Shown: positions 62,463-64,000 of the stretch, in pieces
Layout: every line of letters starts with the position of its first letter
How positions within the stretch are numbered: the stretch's first letter is position 1
Origin: Deinococcus roseus
GTDB taxonomy: Bacteria > Deinococcota > Deinococci > Deinococcales > Deinococcaceae
Length of the DNA stretch: 64,000 bases
Assembly (NCBI RefSeq): GCF_014646895.1
Contig: NZ_BMOD01000004.1
Span: 248,001 to 312,000, forward strand
Direction of reading: 5' to 3'
Translations under genes and position numbers: made by a program
The notes under the pieces: generated by a model
What the model saw: the letters and a program-made list of their open reading frames with translations, nothing else
What the model was told of the DNA's origin: nothing
The model's database searches: none

Positions 62463-64000
62463 TTACACCAGTTCTTCGTGGGTGGGCATGCAGGCGGTGA
62501 CTTCCTCGGAAACGCCCGATTCGAAACGTTTGAAGTTGTCCCTGAACATGCGGGCCAGCCTGCGGGCGGTGCGGTCGTATTCGGGTTTGTCCTGCCAGGT
62601 GTCTCTGGGGTTCAGGATGTCTCTGGGCACACCAGGAACGCGGGTGGGGATGGAGAGGTTGAAGAAAGGCTCGGTCACGAACTCCACATCGTCCAGATCC
62701 CCGTTCAGGGCAGCGTTGATCATGTTGCGGGTGTAGGAGATGCTCATGCGTTTGCCCTGACCGTATTTGCCGCCGCTCCATCCGGTGTTGACCAGCCAGA
62801 CTTTGGCTCCGGTTTCTTCCACGCGGCGGGCCAGCAGTTCTGCGTACACACCCGGGTGACGGGGCATGAAGGGGGCTCCGAAGCAGGTGGAGAAGGTGGG
62901 GATGGGTTCGGTCACGCCCTGTTCGGTTCCAGGGATCTTGGCGGTGAAGCCAGAGATGAACTGGTACATCATCTGCTCGCGCGTGAGGCGGGAGATGGGA
63001 GGCAGCACCCCGTAAGCATCTGCGGTCAGGAACACGATGTTTTTGGGCCTTGTGCCCCGTCCGCCGGGTGCAATGTTATCGATGTGGGTGATGGGATAGG
63101 CACTGCGGGTGTTTTCGGTGATGCGTCCATCGTCGAGGTCGAGGGTGCGGTCTGCACGCATCACCACGTTTTCCAGCACGGTGCCATACATGCGGGTGGT
63201 TTTGAAGATGGCGGGTTCTGCAGCGGGGTTCAGGTTGATGACTTTGGCATAACAACCTCCCTCGAAGTTGAAGATGCCGTGGTCGGTCCAGCCATGCTCG
63301 TCGTCTCCGATCAGGGCACGTTTGGGGTCTGCCGAGAGGGTGGTCTTTCCTGTTCCAGACAACCCGAAGAACAGTGCGGTGTCTCCAGCAGGTCCGATGT
63401 TGGCCGAGCAGTGCATGGGCATCACACCAAGATCCGGGAGTTCAAAGTTCAGCACCCCGAAGATGCCTTTTTTGTTCTCTCCGGCGTATTTGGTGCCTCC
63501 GACCAGGATGGTGCGTTTTGAAAAATTCACGATGATGAAGGTTTCGGTGCGGGTGCCGTCAATGGCAGGATCGGCTTTGAAACTGGGCAGGTTGATGACC
63601 GTGAAGGAGGGGGCAAAACCGCGCAATTCCACTTTGGTGGGGCGCACAAACATGTTGCGCACAAAGAGGCTGTGGTAGGCCATCTCGGTGATGAAGCGCA
63701 CAGGCATGTGGTAATCGGGGTCGGTGCCTGCGAACAGGTTCTGCACAAAGATTTCCTTGCCTTCCATGTGGGCAATCATCTTGTCGTGCAGGCGGTCAAA
63801 AACCTCTGCAGAGATGGGGGTGTTGAAACCGCCCCACCAGACCCGGTCCCGGGTGTTCTCGTCTTCCACAATGAAGCGGTCTTTTGGGCTGCGTCCGGTG
63901 TGGGGGGTGGTTTCCACCAGCAGGGGGCCACCTTCCACGATGTGGCCTTCTCCCAGTCTCACTGCAGCTTCGTAGAGTTCGGCAACACCGGGATTCCAGT
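62463..64000 (-). CDS. pckA: ATP-dependent phosphoenolpyruvate carboxykinase (5' end cut by window)
   Basis: At least 512 residues are visible; the frame continues to the window edge (WNPGVAELYEAAVRLGEGHI) without its start. The enzyme converts oxaloacetate to phosphoenolpyruvate for gluconeogenesis. GLSGTGKTTLSADP is the ATP-binding kinase 1a motif, and the metal/oxaloacetate block DDEHGWTDHGIFNFEGGCYAK is intact. TPHTGRSPKDRF near the visible start is the conserved substrate segment. The ATG at 63962 inside the frame is not the true start. Confidence 0.96.
   Translation of the reverse strand, partial: WNPGVAELYEAAVRLGEGHIVEGGPLLVETTPHTGRSPKDRFIVEDENTRDRVWWGGFNTPISAEVFDRLHDKMIAHMEGKEIFVQNLFAGTDPDYHMPVRFITEMAYHSLFVRNMFVRPTKVELRGFAPSFTVINLPSFKADPAIDGTRTETFIIVNFSKRTILVGGTKYAGENKKGIFGVLNFELPDLGVMPMHCSANIGPAGDTALFFGLSGTGKTTLSADPKRALIGDDEHGWTDHGIFNFEGGCYAKVINLNPAAEPAIFKTTRMYGTVLENVVMRADRTLDLDDGRITENTRSAYPITHIDNIAPGGRGTRPKNIVFLTADAYGVLPPISRLTREQMMYQFISGFTAKIPGTEQGVTEPIPTFSTCFGAPFMPRHPGVYAELLARRVEETGAKVWLVNTGWSGGKYGQGKRMSISYTRNMINAALNGDLDDVEFVTEPFFNLSIPTRVPGVPRDILNPRDTWQDKPEYDRTARRLARMFRDNFKRFESGVSEEVTACMPTHEELV

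Overview
The window is bacterial chromosome and almost certainly comes from a Deinococcus, probably one of the lower-GC lineages. No rRNA, tRNA or species-diagnostic gene is present, so genus is an inference. It rests on the FemX-type peptidoglycan bridge enzyme, a MurE without the usual diaminopimelate-selecting motif, the acidic N-terminal region of RpoD, a MqnX-like deaminase (futalosine menaquinone route), and the very frequent leaderless promoters with a TANNNT box 5-8 nt before an ATG or GTG. Almost all of it is ordinary, densely packed housekeeping sequence on both strands; I see no prophage, CRISPR array, plasmid backbone or insertion sequence with a transposase.

Layout. 1-5.1 kb (minus): DUF3084 coiled-coil protein (cut by the window edge) with an LptB-type ATPase, a tethered cytochrome c, a TetR regulator, a small lipoprotein and a secreted parvulin. 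5.3-9.8 kb (plus): FemX, a degenerate shikimate-dehydrogenase-like protein translationally coupled to an amidohydrolase, and an M29 aminopeptidase. 9.9-13.9 kb (minus): folate genes folK, a Clp_N-FolB fusion and folP, a DUF4384 protein and two GNAT genes. 14-19.7 kb (plus): LysR regulator, a large secreted GH51 arabinofuranosidase with two LacI-type operators in its leader, and a GNAT. 19.9-22.8 kb: tautomerase/DUF4865 pair with a divergent LysR, a PPOX flavoprotein and a small protein. 22.9-29.5 kb (plus): GNAT, two overlapping deoxynucleoside kinases, murE, Tat-exported metallo-hydrolase, lipoprotein, icd. 29.5-32.9 kb (minus): small membrane protein, guaA, membrane pseudokinase. 33.3-41.4 kb: Mrp, SufR-like regulator, 2H phosphoesterase, truncated haemoglobin, GH57 enzyme, rnhB, rRNA methyltransferase, rpoD. 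41.4-44.7 kb: DedA, MOSC protein, sufU-sufS. 45-54.4 kb (plus): rel, small genes, TPR protein, a candidate ADP-ribosyltransferase with a small coupled ORF, RHH protein (minus), murA, prfA, Nudix. 54.4-64 kb: methyltransferase, unknown protein, YibE/F, membrane protein, glmS with an upstream glmS ribozyme, FmdB-like protein and HtrA protease, a CBU_0592-type membrane protein, and pckA (cut by the window edge).

How it fits together. Cell-envelope supply is prominent (GlmS, MurA, MurE, FemX), as are folate synthesis (FolK, FolB, FolP), Fe-S assembly (SufU, SufS, Mrp, SufR-like regulator) and stress or central control (Rel, RpoD, Icd, PckA). Intergenic space holds several dispersed repeat families: GCCGAG-unit arrays, some in inverted pairs; a palindrome ending in CCCCTACA; a 49-bp tandem duplication; and a small element with 22-bp inverted termini that runs into a gene. 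The most notable single items are the glmS ribozyme, the Clp_N-FolB fusion and the candidate ADP-ribosyltransferase.
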